Shown: positions 1-8,441, counted from the first letter of the stretch. The stretch: 64,000 nucleotides of DNA from DASUAO01 sp035763745 (GCA_035763745.1 DASUAO010000030.1:45019-109018); one strand, 5' to 3'. The notes: generated by a model not told the origin, from the letters alone. Numbers and translations: made by a program.

Positions 1-342
1 GGGCTCGATCTCGGGAAGACGCCGGCGATGAGTGCGGTGCTGCTGCGCGAGAGCGCGGTGCTCGCCGACACCGGCTACACGCTCCTGCTCAGCGCCTCGA
101 ACAAGCGGTTCCTGGGCGACCTCCTCGCGCTCGAGATCGACGACCGCCGGGACGCGTCGTTGAGCGCCGTGGCCTACGGCGTGCTCCACGGCTGTCGGAT
201 CGTCCGCGTCCACGATGTGGCGGGCACCGTGCGGGTGTGCCGGACGGTCGAGGCGATCCTCGATGCAGGTCGCCTGGTCCCCGAGCATCCGGTCCCCGAG
301 CACCCGGTTTCCGACCACGGGGCCGTGGGGACGGCCCCGTGA
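1..342 (+). CDS. folP: Dihydropteroate synthase, C-terminal part (5' end outside window)
   Basis: This is the C-terminal third of dihydropteroate synthase, the folate-pathway enzyme that joins dihydropterin pyrophosphate to p-aminobenzoate in the cytoplasm. The reading frame is open from base 1, beginning with GLDLGKT, the family's GFGKT-like phosphate loop. It continues through a SASNKRF strand-loop in place of the usual SRK motif, and ends with the conserved RVHDV motif near the C-terminus of the barrel. After the last helix there is a short extra tail with a repeated PEHPV unit. The stop codon overlaps the GTG start of holA, so the two genes are probably translationally coupled. Partial only because the window starts inside it. 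Confidence 0.85.
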   Translation, partial: GLDLGKTPAMSAVLLRESAVLADTGYTLLLSASNKRFLGDLLALEIDDRRDASLSAVAYGVLHGCRIVRVHDVAGTVRVCRTVEAILDAGRLVPEHPVPEHPVSDHGAVGTAP

Positions 343-1367
343 GCGCGCACCTCGTGAAGGGCGACGACCCGATTCTTCGGGTCGACGCGGTCGATGCGCT
401 CATCGACGAGCTGCTCGGCCCGGACGACCGCGCCTTCGCGGTGGAGGACCGCTTGGTGCCCCCCAAGGGCGAAGGCGACGGGGGAGGGGCCGACGCGCGT
501 GCCGCGGCGGTCGACGCGACCGTCAACGGCGCGACGACACCACCGTTCATGACCGAGGGCCGCGTCGTCGTCCTGCGCGACGTCGGACTGCTGAGCGCGG
601 ACGAGGTGCAACCGATCATCCGCTACCTCGACGATCCGCTTCCCACGACGTCCCTGGTGCTCGTCGCCGGCGGCGGCACCATCGCGAAGGCGCTCGAGGC
701 CGCGGTCAAGGCGCACGGAACCGTGCACGCTCCCGCCGCCACGAAGGCGGTCGACGTCCTCGCCGCGACGCTCGACACCGCCGGCATCCGAGTCGGCAAC
801 GACGCCGCACAAGCGATCGTGGCGCACGTCGGCGCCGACGCGGGTCTGATCCCCGGCATCGTCGCAACCCTCGCGAGCACCTTCGGGCCCGACGTCCAGC
901 TGCACGCCGCCGACGTCGAGCCCTACCTCGGCGGCGAAGGGACCGTCCCGGTGTGGGACCTCACGAACGCGATCGACAAGGGCAACACCACCGACGCGCT
1001 CGTCGTCCTCCAGCGGCTGCTCAGGGTCACGAGCCCGAAGCAGCCCAAGCCCGTGCACCCGCTCCAGGTGCTCGCCATCCTCCAGTCGCACTTCCGGCGT
1101 CTCCTGACGCTCGACGACCCGGCGATCCGCAGCGCCGAGGACGCGGCCGCGGCACTCGGCGGGAGGACGAGCCCGAACGCAGCGCGCCACCGGCTGCGCC
1201 AGTCGCGCGCGCTCGGCACGGCCGGGCTCCGTCAGGCGTTCGACCACCTCGCGCGCGCCGACCTCGACCTGAAGGGCAAGCGGGCGATCCCCGAAGGGGC
1301 GGTGCTGGAGATCTTGGTCGCGAGGCTGTGCGGATTGAGCGCACGAGCAGGCGCCGGGAGGCGCTGA
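339..1367 (+). CDS. holA: DNA polymerase III subunit delta
   Basis: 342-residue clamp-loader delta subunit, which opens the beta sliding clamp. The start is taken as GTG at 339 because it forms a GTGA overlap with the folP stop; the protein then begins with SAHLVKGDDPIL, the usual N-terminal beta strand plus GDD-type loop. The middle carries the atypical AAA+ fold typical of HolA, with no Walker A, and an LVAGGG segment. The C-terminal helical collar includes HPLQVLAILQ and a LDLKGK motif, the latter highly conserved near the end of HolA. Length is normal. An upstream frame-open start at 237 is rejected because it would lie entirely inside folP. Confidence 0.88.
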   Translation: MSAHLVKGDDPILRVDAVDALIDELLGPDDRAFAVEDRLVPPKGEGDGGGADARAAAVDATVNGATTPPFMTEGRVVVLRDVGLLSADEVQPIIRYLDDPLPTTSLVLVAGGGTIAKALEAAVKAHGTVHAPAATKAVDVLAATLDTAGIRVGNDAAQAIVAHVGADAGLIPGIVATLASTFGPDVQLHAADVEPYLGGEGTVPVWDLTNAIDKGNTTDALVVLQRLLRVTSPKQPKPVHPLQVLAILQSHFRRLLTLDDPAIRSAEDAAAALGGRTSPNAARHRLRQSRALGTAGLRQAFDHLARADLDLKGKRAIPEGAVLEILVARLCGLSARAGAGRR

Positions 1368-1386
1368 CCGGGGCGGGAGCCCGCCG

Positions 1387-1647
1387 TCAGGCGGACTTCG
1401 CCGCGCGCTTCATGAGGCGCGAGGTGCGACGAGCCGCCTGATTCTTGTGGATGCGGCCACGGGCGCCGGCCTTGTCGAGGCGCTTCTGGGCCAGCCGGAT
1501 CAGCTCGGCGGCACCCTCGGTGCCCTCGTCGACCGCGTCGGCGGCGACCTTCACCCGCGTCTTGAGCTCCGAGCGCACCGCCTTGTTCCGCTGGCGGCGG
1601 GTCTCGTTCTGACGGTTTCGCTTGATCTGGCTCTTGATGTTCGCCAT
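1387..1647 (-). CDS. rpsT: 30S ribosomal protein S20
   Basis: 86-residue basic protein, matching S20 throughout: it begins MANIKSQIKRNRQNE and ends with an IHKNQAARR-type helix and an alanine/lysine tail. S20 binds 16S rRNA early in small-subunit assembly. It is transcribed convergently with holA (19 bp between stops) and divergently from lepA. This holA-rpsT(-)-lepA arrangement is common in actinobacteria. A GGAG ribosome-binding site lies about 15 nt upstream of the ATG. Confidence 0.95.
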   Translation of the reverse strand: MANIKSQIKRNRQNETRRQRNKAVRSELKTRVKVAADAVDEGTEGAAELIRLAQKRLDKAGARGRIHKNQAARRTSRLMKRAAKSA

Positions 1648-1694
1648 GGACGCTGGGGGCTCCGGAGGTGACAGGTGCGGTGACTGGAGGGATC

Positions 1695-1700
1695 AGGCTA
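1695..1700 (-). promoter_or_regulatory. Candidate -10 box for rpsT
   Basis: On the minus strand a TAGCCT hexamer lies 47 nt upstream of the rpsT start, giving a leader of about 40 nt with a GGAG element. The same TAGCCT hexamer precedes several other starts in this window. No convincing -35 box was seen. Confidence 0.35.
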
Positions 1701-1819
1701 CCAGCCGGTCGAGGCCGGCTCCTACCTGGCAGCGGGTGGCGGGCACCCGGTGGGCGGGCCTGCCGCTGCGGACGCTCCGACCGAGGTCGCGGGGGCGGCT
1801 CTGCGAGACTGCGCGTGCG

Positions 1820-3607
1820 ATGACGAGCGCCCTCCAGACCTTCCGCAACCTCGCGATCGTCGCCCACATCGACCACGGCAAGTCCACGCTGGCCGATCGC
1901 CTGCTCGAGCTCTGCGGTGCCGTGGAGATGCGCGACATGCGGGCCCAGTACCTCGACTCGATGGATCTCGAGCGGGAGCGAGGGATCACGATCAAGGCCC
2001 AGAACGTGCGGCTCACGTGGAAGGACCACGTGCTCCACCTCATCGACACGCCCGGGCACGTCGACTTCGGCTACGAGGTGTCCCGCAGCCTGGCCGCGTG
2101 CGAGGGCGCGCTCCTCCTCGTCGACGCGAGCCAGGGGATCGAGGCCCAGACGCTCGCCAACTGCTACGCCGCGCTGGAGGCCGATCTCACGATCGTGGCC
2201 GCGCTCAACAAGATCGACCTCCCGGCAGCCGAGCCGGACCGGCGGGCCGCCGAGATCGAGCGGGTGCTGGGGATCCCCGGCAGCGAGATCCTGCGCATCT
2301 CGGCGAAGACGGGTGCCGGCGTGCCGGACCTGCTCGACGCGGTGGTGGATCGCATCCCTGCTCCGGCCGGTGATCCCGACGCGCCGCTGCGTGCGCTCAT
2401 GTTCGACTCGTACTACGACCCGTACCGCGGTGTCGTGAGCGCGGTGCGGGTGTTCGACGGGACGTTGATGAGCGGCGCGCGACTCCGCTATGTCAACGCG
2501 GGGGCGACGCACGACGCCGAGGAGATCGGGGTACGGACGCCCGTCGCGGTACCGGTCGGTGCGCTCGGCCCCGGCGAGGTCGGCTACCTCATCGCGGGCA
2601 TCAAGGACGTCGGCGACGCGCGCGTGGGGGAGACGGTGACCACCGCGGCGAACCCCGGTGCAGCACTGCCCGGATATCACACGCCGAAGCCGATGGTGTT
2701 CTGCGGTCTCTATCCGGTGGTCGGCGACGAGTATGCCGACCTGCGGGAAGCGCTCGAGAAGCTGCGCCTCAACGACTCCTCGTTCACCTACGAGCCCGAG
2801 ACGTCGGGGGCGCTCGGCTTCGGCTTCCGCTGCGGCTTCCTCGGACTGCTGCACATGGAGATCGTCCGCGAGCGACTCGAGCGCGAGTACGACCTGTCGC
2901 TGGTCGCGACCGCGCCGAACGTCGAGTACCACGCACACCTGCTCGACGGTTCCGACGAGATCGTCGACAACCCGTCGTCGATGCCGCCGACGACGCAGAT
3001 CGACCGGGTCGAGGAGCCCTTCGTGACCGTGACCGTGCTGACCCCGAGCGAGCACGTGGGCGCGGTCATGGAGCTGTGCCAGCAGCGTCGCGCCGAGCAG
3101 ACGAAGATGGAGTTCCTCTCCGAGGACCGGGTCGAGCTCGTGTACCTGATCCCGCTCGCGGAGATCGTGATGGACTTCTTCGACCAGCTGAAGTCGAGGA
3201 CCCGCGGGTACGCGAGCCTCGACTACGAGCCCGCCGGGTACCGCCCGGCCGACCTCGTCCGGGTCGACGTCCTGCTCAACGCGGTGCCGGTCGACGCGTT
3301 CTCGACGATCATGCACCGCGACAAGGCGTACGACTACGGACGGCGGATGACGGACAAGCTGCGTGAGCTCATCCCGCGCCAGCTGTTCGACGTGCCGATC
3401 CAGGCCGCGATCGGCGGCCGGGTGATCGCGCGTGAGACGGTGAAGGCGAAGCGCAAGGACGTCATCGCGAAGTGCTATGGGGGGGACGTCAGTCGCAAGC
3501 GCAAGCTGCTCGACCGTCAGAAGGAGGGCAAGAAGCGCATGAAGCAGATCGGGCGCGTCGAGGTCCCCCAGGAAGCGTTCGTCGCTGCTCTCCGGCTCGA
3601 CGACTGA
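1820..3607 (+). CDS. lepA: Elongation factor 4 (LepA), back-translocating GTPase
   Basis: 595 residues, normal for LepA. It is a ribosome-bound GTPase that acts on stalled or mis-translocated ribosomes. G1 is AHIDHGKST, G3 is DTPGHVDF and G4 is NKID. The switch I region ERERGITIKAQ is the LepA form, and the C-terminal domain ends with the diagnostic KRKLLDRQKEGKKRMK segment. The ATG at 1820 is chosen because the protein then starts MTSALQTFRNLAIVAH like other LepA proteins. An open frame further upstream contains no conserved residues and would overlap rpsT. Transcribed divergently from rpsT. Confidence 0.95.
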   Translation: MTSALQTFRNLAIVAHIDHGKSTLADRLLELCGAVEMRDMRAQYLDSMDLERERGITIKAQNVRLTWKDHVLHLIDTPGHVDFGYEVSRSLAACEGALLLVDASQGIEAQTLANCYAALEADLTIVAALNKIDLPAAEPDRRAAEIERVLGIPGSEILRISAKTGAGVPDLLDAVVDRIPAPAGDPDAPLRALMFDSYYDPYRGVVSAVRVFDGTLMSGARLRYVNAGATHDAEEIGVRTPVAVPVGALGPGEVGYLIAGIKDVGDARVGETVTTAANPGAALPGYHTPKPMVFCGLYPVVGDEYADLREALEKLRLNDSSFTYEPETSGALGFGFRCGFLGLLHMEIVRERLEREYDLSLVATAPNVEYHAHLLDGSDEIVDNPSSMPPTTQIDRVEEPFVTVTVLTPSEHVGAVMELCQQRRAEQTKMEFLSEDRVELVYLIPLAEIVMDFFDQLKSRTRGYASLDYEPAGYRPADLVRVDVLLNAVPVDAFSTIMHRDKAYDYGRRMTDKLRELIPRQLFDVPIQAAIGGRVIARETVKAKRKDVIAKCYGGDVSRKRKLLDRQKEGKKRMKQIGRVEVPQEAFVAALRLDD

Positions 3608-3629
3608 CCGACGACCGCAGGAGGAAGCC

Positions 3630-3983
3630 ATGGCCCCGCTGATCCGCACCGACACCTTCCGACCCACGGTCGCACCCGACGAGGTCCGGGATCGCGTGGC
3701 CGCGTGGTTCGAGCACCTCGACCACAGGTTCGTCGCCGACACGCCCGAGCGGATGGAGGTCACGTCCGGGTCGCAGCTCAAGCTGCGCCTCCTCGGCGGC
3801 GCCTTCATCGCCGGCTCGAGCCTCCCGACCCGGACCGTGGTCGAGCGCGGGGACGACGGTCAGGTCACGGTCACCGTGAGCGATGCGATGGGCTTGGGGC
3901 TCAAGACGGGGATGCGCGGGAAGTACGAGCGGTGGCTCGACGAGGTGGTGCGGGCGGTTCGGAGTGCACTCACTCCCGCCTGA
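3630..3983 (+). CDS. Conserved small protein of unknown function
   Basis: 117 residues, not recognised. It has a good GGAGG ribosome-binding site 8 nt before the ATG and lies 22 nt after lepA, so it may be cotranscribed with it. The sequence alternates charged strands and helices (basic/acidic mix, no membrane segment, no cysteines) and looks like a small alpha/beta cytoplasmic protein. The closing helix KYERWLDEVVRAVRSAL is amphipathic. Its 3' end overlaps the convergent neighbour by 14 bp. G/C-rich third positions support that it is coding. Confidence 0.6.
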   Translation: MAPLIRTDTFRPTVAPDEVRDRVAAWFEHLDHRFVADTPERMEVTSGSQLKLRLLGGAFIAGSSLPTRTVVERGDDGQVTVTVSDAMGLGLKTGMRGKYERWLDEVVRAVRSALTPA

Positions 3984-4449
3984 TCCCCCGCTCGCGTGTG
4001 GCGACGGGCGACCGCACGAGGCGCGACGCGTGGTCGTAGGCCGCACGTGCCCAGCCACGCGCCCGGCGCAGCCCGTCGTGGGCCGACGTCTCGGGGAGCC
4101 ACGGGTCCGCATCGACCCACTCACGGCCGAGACCCCGCAGGCCCCACTGACTCCGGGCGACGGCGCCGTGGCCACCGTCGGGGATGCGCAACGCCATCCA
4201 CGTCGTCCCCGCAGCGACCGCGAACACGACGCCGTTGTCGTGCACGAGGATCGGGAACCCGCACAGGAAGCGGAAGTGGCCGTGCGGGAGATCCTCGGCA
4301 AGCGTGCGCAGCCGCGCGCACAGGTCCGGGTGGCAGCGCAGGTCCTGGGTCCGCACGCGGTGACGGGTGCGGAGCGTTCGGGGCTCGCGGCGTGCCTGCT
4401 CCCGGATCCAGGGCTCGAAGGCGACGTTCTTCTCCGCTTCGATCCTCAC
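3970..4449 (-). CDS. Hypothetical protein
   Basis: 159 residues, no family recognised. The central part contains FRFLCGFPILVHDNGVVFAV and a following TTWMALRI strand, suggesting a compact globular domain. The C-terminal third is rich in Arg, Trp and Ala. It lies 9 bp downstream of the acyl-CoA dehydrogenase on the same strand, so it is probably the last gene of that unit. It overlaps the convergent gene by 14 bp. Confidence 0.5.
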   Translation of the reverse strand: MRIEAEKNVAFEPWIREQARREPRTLRTRHRVRTQDLRCHPDLCARLRTLAEDLPHGHFRFLCGFPILVHDNGVVFAVAAGTTWMALRIPDGGHGAVARSQWGLRGLGREWVDADPWLPETSAHDGLRRARGWARAAYDHASRLVRSPVATRERGIRRE

Positions 4450-4458
4450 GGGATCTCC

Positions 4459-5691
4459 TCAGCCCGGTGGTGGGTCGCCCGGTGGTGGGTCGCCCGGTGG
4501 TGGGTCGCGTGGGAGCCCCAGCACGCGTTCGGCCACGATGCCGCGCTGGACCTCGCTCGTCCCGCCCCCGATGGTGAGGGCGCGCGAGTAGAGGTAGCCC
4601 TTCGACCACAGCTCGGTGGTGGCTCCGTACGGCCCGCAGTCGGCCAGCATGCCGCCCGTGCCCGCGAGCTCGACCGCCATCGCCATGACGTGCTGTCCGT
4701 GCTCGTCGGAGAGCGCCTTGCGCACCGACGCCTCGGGTCCTGGTTCCAGGCCGCGGACCTTGGCGGCGAGCGTCCGCAGTCGGATCAGGCGCAGCACCTC
4801 CGCCTCGATGTAGAGCGCGGCGAGTCGCTGTCGTCGCACAGGGTCCTCGTCACCGCCCGCGTCGCGCACCAGCGCGAGCACGTCCTGTGCGGTCGGTCCC
4901 TGGCCCCACAGCGCGCCTTCGCCGGACAGCGACACGCGCTCGTTGCCCAGTGTCACCTTCGCCAGTCGCCATCCGTCGTGCGGAGTGCCGACGAGGTGCT
5001 CGGCCGGGATGCGCACCTGTTCGAGGTGCACCTCGTTGAAGTCGGCGTTCCCGTCCATCTGGCGGATGGGCTGCACCGTGATGCCGGGTGAGCGCATGTC
5101 GACCACGAAGTAGCTGATGCCGTGCTGGGCGTCGGCCTCCTGGTCGGTCCGAGCCAGCAGGATCCCCCAGCGCGCGAGGTGCGCGAACGTCGTCCACACC
5201 TTGTGTCCGTCGACCACCCACTCGTCGCCGTCGCGCACCGCGCGCGTGCGGAGCGATGCGAGGTCGCTCCCTGCGTCGGGCTCGCTGAACAGCTGACACC
5301 AGATCTCGGACCCATCGAGCAGGCCGGGGAGCCAGCGCTGCACCTGCTCGTCGGTGCCCGCCACCAGCAGCGTCGGTCCTGCCCAACCGATCCCGATCGG
5401 GTTGAACGGACGCGGTGCGTGCGCAGCGCGCAGCGCGGCATCGATGGCGAGCTGTTCGGCCGGCCCGGCGTCGAGACCCCACGGGCGGGGCCAGTGGGGT
5501 GCGACGAGCCCCGCCGCGGCCAGACGACGGGCGAAGTCCGCGGGGAACACTCCGTTCGGGGCCTGCTCGGCGAGGAACACCCTGGTCTCGGCGGCTCGCC
5601 GCGCCGCCTCGGGACCGAGGTCGTCGTCGGGCCCGCCACCGGTGCGCGTGCCGAACGACGCGAGACTGGTGTCCTCGATCGCCGTGGCCAT
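4459..5691 (-). CDS. Acyl-CoA dehydrogenase family protein
   Basis: 410-residue FAD enzyme that oxidises acyl-CoA to the 2-enoyl form and passes electrons to ETF. Visible motifs are the FSEPDAGSDLASL loop contacting FAD and substrate, a VDGHKVWTT strand, and a C-terminal GGGTSEVQRGIVAERVLG helix that closes the active site. These fit the bulky-substrate or sterol-type subfamily common in actinobacteria. The start is taken at ATG 5691 rather than ATG 5715, because a TAGCCT box sits exactly 7 nt upstream (leaderless pattern). The last residues are PPPGD repeats encoded by a 15-bp tandem repeat; they have no counterpart I know in the family. Confidence 0.82.
   Translation of the reverse strand: MATAIEDTSLASFGTRTGGGPDDDLGPEAARRAAETRVFLAEQAPNGVFPADFARRLAAAGLVAPHWPRPWGLDAGPAEQLAIDAALRAAHAPRPFNPIGIGWAGPTLLVAGTDEQVQRWLPGLLDGSEIWCQLFSEPDAGSDLASLRTRAVRDGDEWVVDGHKVWTTFAHLARWGILLARTDQEADAQHGISYFVVDMRSPGITVQPIRQMDGNADFNEVHLEQVRIPAEHLVGTPHDGWRLAKVTLGNERVSLSGEGALWGQGPTAQDVLALVRDAGGDEDPVRRQRLAALYIEAEVLRLIRLRTLAAKVRGLEPGPEASVRKALSDEHGQHVMAMAVELAGTGGMLADCGPYGATTELWSKGYLYSRALTIGGGTSEVQRGIVAERVLGLPRDPPPGDPPPGDPPPG
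4463..4507 (-). repeat. 15-bp tandem repeat, three exact copies
   Basis: Three identical copies of a 15-bp unit (plus strand CCCGGTGGTGGGTCG) lie in frame at the 3' end of the acyl-CoA dehydrogenase gene. They encode repeated PPPGD units after the conserved end of the protein. Because 15 is a multiple of 3, copy-number changes would lengthen or shorten the tail without a frameshift. Confidence 0.9.
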
Positions 5692-5698
5692 CCGCACG

Positions 5699-5704
5699 AG
5701 GCTA
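5699..5704 (-). promoter_or_regulatory. -10 box, leaderless, for the acyl-CoA dehydrogenase
   Basis: TAGCCT on the minus strand, 7 nt before the ATG at 5691. Transcription would begin at or next to the start codon. This spacing decides between two in-frame ATG codons. Confidence 0.5.
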
Positions 5705-5770
5705 TTCGGGGCCATCCGGGCCCGCCCGCGGTTCCGAACTCCCCCTGCACGAGAGGAGCGTCGGCGAGTG

Positions 5771-6367
5771 GTGAGCGACCAGGAGTTCCGAGAGGCCAGC
5801 GACGCCCAGCTCGTCGTCGCGGTCGGGCGCTTCCACCAGGGTGCGCTGGCGGAGGCCTACCGGCGCCATGGCGGTGCTGCCTTCGGGCTCGCGCTGCGCA
5901 TCACGAACGACCGGGCCCTCGGCGAGGAGGTCGTGCAGGAGGTCTTCCTCCGGTTGTGGAACGACCCGGAGAAGTTCGACCCCGCCCGCGGCACGCTGCG
6001 CGCCTACCTGCTCGCACACACCCATGGACGCTCGGTGGACCTCGTCCGGTCCGAGTCGTCGCGTCGGCTCCGAGAAGAGCGGGGGGCCCGCAGGGACCGG
6101 GGGGTCGACTACGACCTCGAACGCGAGGTGTGGGACCTCGCCCTCGCGGAGCACCTGCGCGACGCCCTCCGCACGTTGAGCGACGACGAGCGCTCCGCGA
6201 TCGAGCTCGCCTACTTCGGCGGGCACACCTACCGCGAGGTCGCCACGCTCCTCGGGCAGCCGGAGGGAACGGTCAAGAGCAGGATCCGCTCGGGGCTCGG
6301 GCGCCTGCGCTCGACCCTCGTCGCGACCGGTGCCGTCGGATCGGGGGAGCCGTGGCTCGAGAGCTGA
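5771..6367 (+). CDS. ECF-family RNA polymerase sigma factor (SigK-like)
   Basis: 198 residues, a normal two-domain sigma-70 protein of the extracytoplasmic-function group. Region 2 includes LGEEVVQEVFLRLWNDPEKFDPARG, with the usual aromatic-rich -10 melting helix. Region 4 contains RTLSDDERSAIELAYFGGHTYREVA and a PEGTVKSRIRSGLGRLR recognition helix. The start is GTG 5771 (GTG 5768 is the adjacent alternative), 12 nt after a GAGGAG site. The next gene starts inside its 3' end and encodes a putative membrane anti-sigma factor, so the two are almost certainly cotranscribed and form a sigma/anti-sigma switch. Confidence 0.85.
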   Translation: MSDQEFREASDAQLVVAVGRFHQGALAEAYRRHGGAAFGLALRITNDRALGEEVVQEVFLRLWNDPEKFDPARGTLRAYLLAHTHGRSVDLVRSESSRRLREERGARRDRGVDYDLEREVWDLALAEHLRDALRTLSDDERSAIELAYFGGHTYREVATLLGQPEGTVKSRIRSGLGRLRSTLVATGAVGSGEPWLES

Positions 6368-7143
6368 CCCCCGACGAGCTCGGGCAGCTGCTCGGCGCGT
6401 ACGCACTCGATGCGCTCGCCGAAGACGACGAGCGCGCGCAGGTCGAGTCGCATCTCGGACGGGAGGTGTCGGCACGCGTCGAGGTCGCCGAGCTGCGTGA
6501 GGTCGCCGCACTCCTCGCCGCGGTCGGATCCCCTCCGCCTCCGGACGGGCTCTGGGAGCGGATCGAAGCCGCGCTCGAGGCCGAGCCCCCGCGCCTGGTG
6601 CTCCCCCTCGACGCGGCGCGCGAACGGCGCGCGCGCCGCGGCATCGGGATCCGCGTCGCGGCCGGGATCGCCGCGGCGAGCGCGGTGGCAGCTGCGGCAG
6701 CCGCGTTCGTCGTCACTGACGAGATGGCCCAGCAGGAGGATCGCCTGGCCGTCGTCGAGGCGCAGATGGGGGTCGAAGGGACCCGCCGCGCCGCGCTCGC
6801 CGCGATGGCCAGCCCGCAGGCGCGGGTGGCACACCTCGAGCCGGCTGATCCCGCGGCACCGCGCGCCGCGAGCGCGACCGTGGTCACGATGCCGGGCGGC
6901 GACGCGTACCTGATGGCGGAGGCGCTTCCGGACCTCGCCCGGGGTCGCACGTACCAGCTGTGGGCGATGACGGGCGACCACGACCACCCGACGCTCCTCT
7001 CGAGCGCGATCCTCGGGCGCCGCGTCGACGTCGTCTCGTTCCACGCGCCCGACGGCAGCCTGGGCTTCCTCATCACCGACGAGCCGGCGCCCGGGGTCAC
7101 CACGTCGGTGCGCCCGACCCTGCTGTCCGGCGAGTTCGCCTGA
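6352..7143 (+). CDS. RskA-like membrane anti-sigma factor
   Basis: 263 residues. The N-terminal 90 residues are helical and resemble an anti-sigma domain. A single hydrophobic segment rich in Ala and Val follows (about residues 100-120). The extracytoplasmic domain contains MPGGDAYLMAEALPDLARGRTYQLWAM, the typical core of the anti-sigma-K C-terminal family. GTG at 6352 overlaps the sigma gene by 16 bp. The HxxxCxxC zinc signature of many anti-sigma factors is absent: the equivalent helix reads HLGREVSARVEV. This should be a one-pass sensor released by proteolysis, by analogy with RskA; that mechanism is inference. Confidence 0.78.
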   Translation: MARELTPDELGQLLGAYALDALAEDDERAQVESHLGREVSARVEVAELREVAALLAAVGSPPPPDGLWERIEAALEAEPPRLVLPLDAARERRARRGIGIRVAAGIAAASAVAAAAAAFVVTDEMAQQEDRLAVVEAQMGVEGTRRAALAAMASPQARVAHLEPADPAAPRAASATVVTMPGGDAYLMAEALPDLARGRTYQLWAMTGDHDHPTLLSSAILGRRVDVVSFHAPDGSLGFLITDEPAPGVTTSVRPTLLSGEFA

Positions 7144-7220
7144 CGCCCCGTCGCACCGAGGTCGGCGCCGCCGAGGTCTGACCCTCGGCGGTCAGGACGG
7201 GGTCGTGCGACCATGGGCGG

Positions 7221-8441
7221 GTGAGCCTCGGCGTCTACGTCCACATCCCGTTCTGCGCGACCCGTTGTGACTACTGCGACTTCGCGACGTGGACCGATCG
7301 CGGTGCGCTGATCGACGACTACGTGGAGGCGTGTCGCGCCGACGTGGTCGGATGGCGCGACCGCGGGGTCCTCGACGCAGCCACGTCGGTGTTCTTCGGT
7401 GGCGGCACGCCGTCGTTGCTCCCCGCCGACCGTCTGCTGGCGATCCTCGCCGAGATCCCCCTCGCCGCGGGAGCAGAGGTGACCGTCGAGTGCAACCCGG
7501 ACTCCGCCGAAGTCGCGAAGCTCGCGGCCTACCGGGAGGGCGGCGTCACGCGCTTGTCGTTCGGCGTCCAGTCGATGCAGCCCCATGTCCTCGCGGCGCT
7601 GAGTCGCACGCACGACCCAGAGAACGTCGCCCGCGCGGTGCGCGCGACGCGGTCGGCCGGGTTCGAGACCTTCAACGTGGACCTGATCTACGGGACGCCG
7701 GGGGAGTCCGTCGCCGAGTGGGGCGACACCCTCGACCGCGCGCTGGACCTCGAGCCGCCCCACGTCAGTGCGTACGCGCTCACGATCGAGCCGGGCACGG
7801 CACTCGGCCGGCGGGTCGCCTCGGGTGCGCCGGCCCCCGACGACGACGACCAGGCCGAGAAGTACGAGATGGCCGACGAGCGCCTGGGACGGGCCGGACT
7901 CGACTGGTACGAGGTGTCGAACTGGGCCCGGCCCGGCCACGAGTGCCGCCACAACCTCCTCCACTGGTCCTGTGGCGACTACCTCCCGATCGGGTGCGCC
8001 GCCCATGGGCACCGCGACGGAAGGCGCTGGTGGAACGTGCGGACCCCGGACCGGTATCTGGCGCTCGTCGCCGCCGGCGACGATCCTGCAGGAGGGTCGG
8101 AGAACCTCGATGAGCACCAACGCTGCGAAGAGAAGCTCGCACTCGCGCTCCGGACTGCGGCCGGGGTGGAGCTTCCGGACGACGACACCGCGTTCCCGGG
8201 GTCCGACCCGGCCCTCCTCCGCAGCGAGTGCGAGCTGCTCGTCGACGCCGGACTCCTCGAGGCGGACCGGCGACGGATCGTGCTGACCCGCCGGGGTCGC
8301 CTGCTCGCGACCGAGGTCACGGCCCGGCTGCTCCTGGCCCTGGGGGGATCCGGCGCAGTGGGTCCCGAGGTCCCGATCGGGCCCCCGCCGGCGTCGCCGC
8401 CACCGGTCTGGCACTCGGTACCATTGAGTGCCAGACCGTGA
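7221..8441 (+). CDS. hemW: HemW-like radical SAM protein (coproporphyrinogen oxidase-like)
   Basis: 406 residues. The N-terminal radical-SAM motif is CATRCDYCDF (CxxxCxxC), followed by FFGGGTPSLL (SAM binding), a VECNPDS strand and RLSFGVQSM, all standard for HemW/HemN. HemW binds haem and has been proposed as a haem chaperone; it is not a true oxygen-independent coproporphyrinogen oxidase. The C-terminal winged domain is present. The start is GTG 7221. The last codons, encoding WHSVPLSARP, coincide with a CIRCE inverted repeat, so the 3' end of this gene doubles as the hrcA control region. Confidence 0.88.
   Translation: MSLGVYVHIPFCATRCDYCDFATWTDRGALIDDYVEACRADVVGWRDRGVLDAATSVFFGGGTPSLLPADRLLAILAEIPLAAGAEVTVECNPDSAEVAKLAAYREGGVTRLSFGVQSMQPHVLAALSRTHDPENVARAVRATRSAGFETFNVDLIYGTPGESVAEWGDTLDRALDLEPPHVSAYALTIEPGTALGRRVASGAPAPDDDDQAEKYEMADERLGRAGLDWYEVSNWARPGHECRHNLLHWSCGDYLPIGCAAHGHRDGRRWWNVRTPDRYLALVAAGDDPAGGSENLDEHQRCEEKLALALRTAAGVELPDDDTAFPGSDPALLRSECELLVDAGLLEADRRRIVLTRRGRLLATEVTARLLLALGGSGAVGPEVPIGPPPASPPPVWHSVPLSARP
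8404..8438 (+). promoter_or_regulatory. CIRCE operator (HrcA binding site)
   Basis: A perfect inverted repeat with 13-bp arms and a 9-bp spacer; the core is CTGGCACTC-N9-GAGTGCCAG. This is the classical CIRCE element bound by the heat-shock repressor HrcA. It lies 53 bp upstream of the hrcA start, inside the last codons of hemW. The spacer contains TACCAT (8419-8424), a good -10 hexamer, so bound repressor would cover the promoter directly. This implies HrcA autoregulates hrcA-dnaJ and downstream genes. Confidence 0.92.

Noticed and set aside
1232..3808. 858-codon minus-strand frame opposite lepA
   Set aside because: Shadow of lepA, no recognisable domains and overlaps rpsT in another frame.
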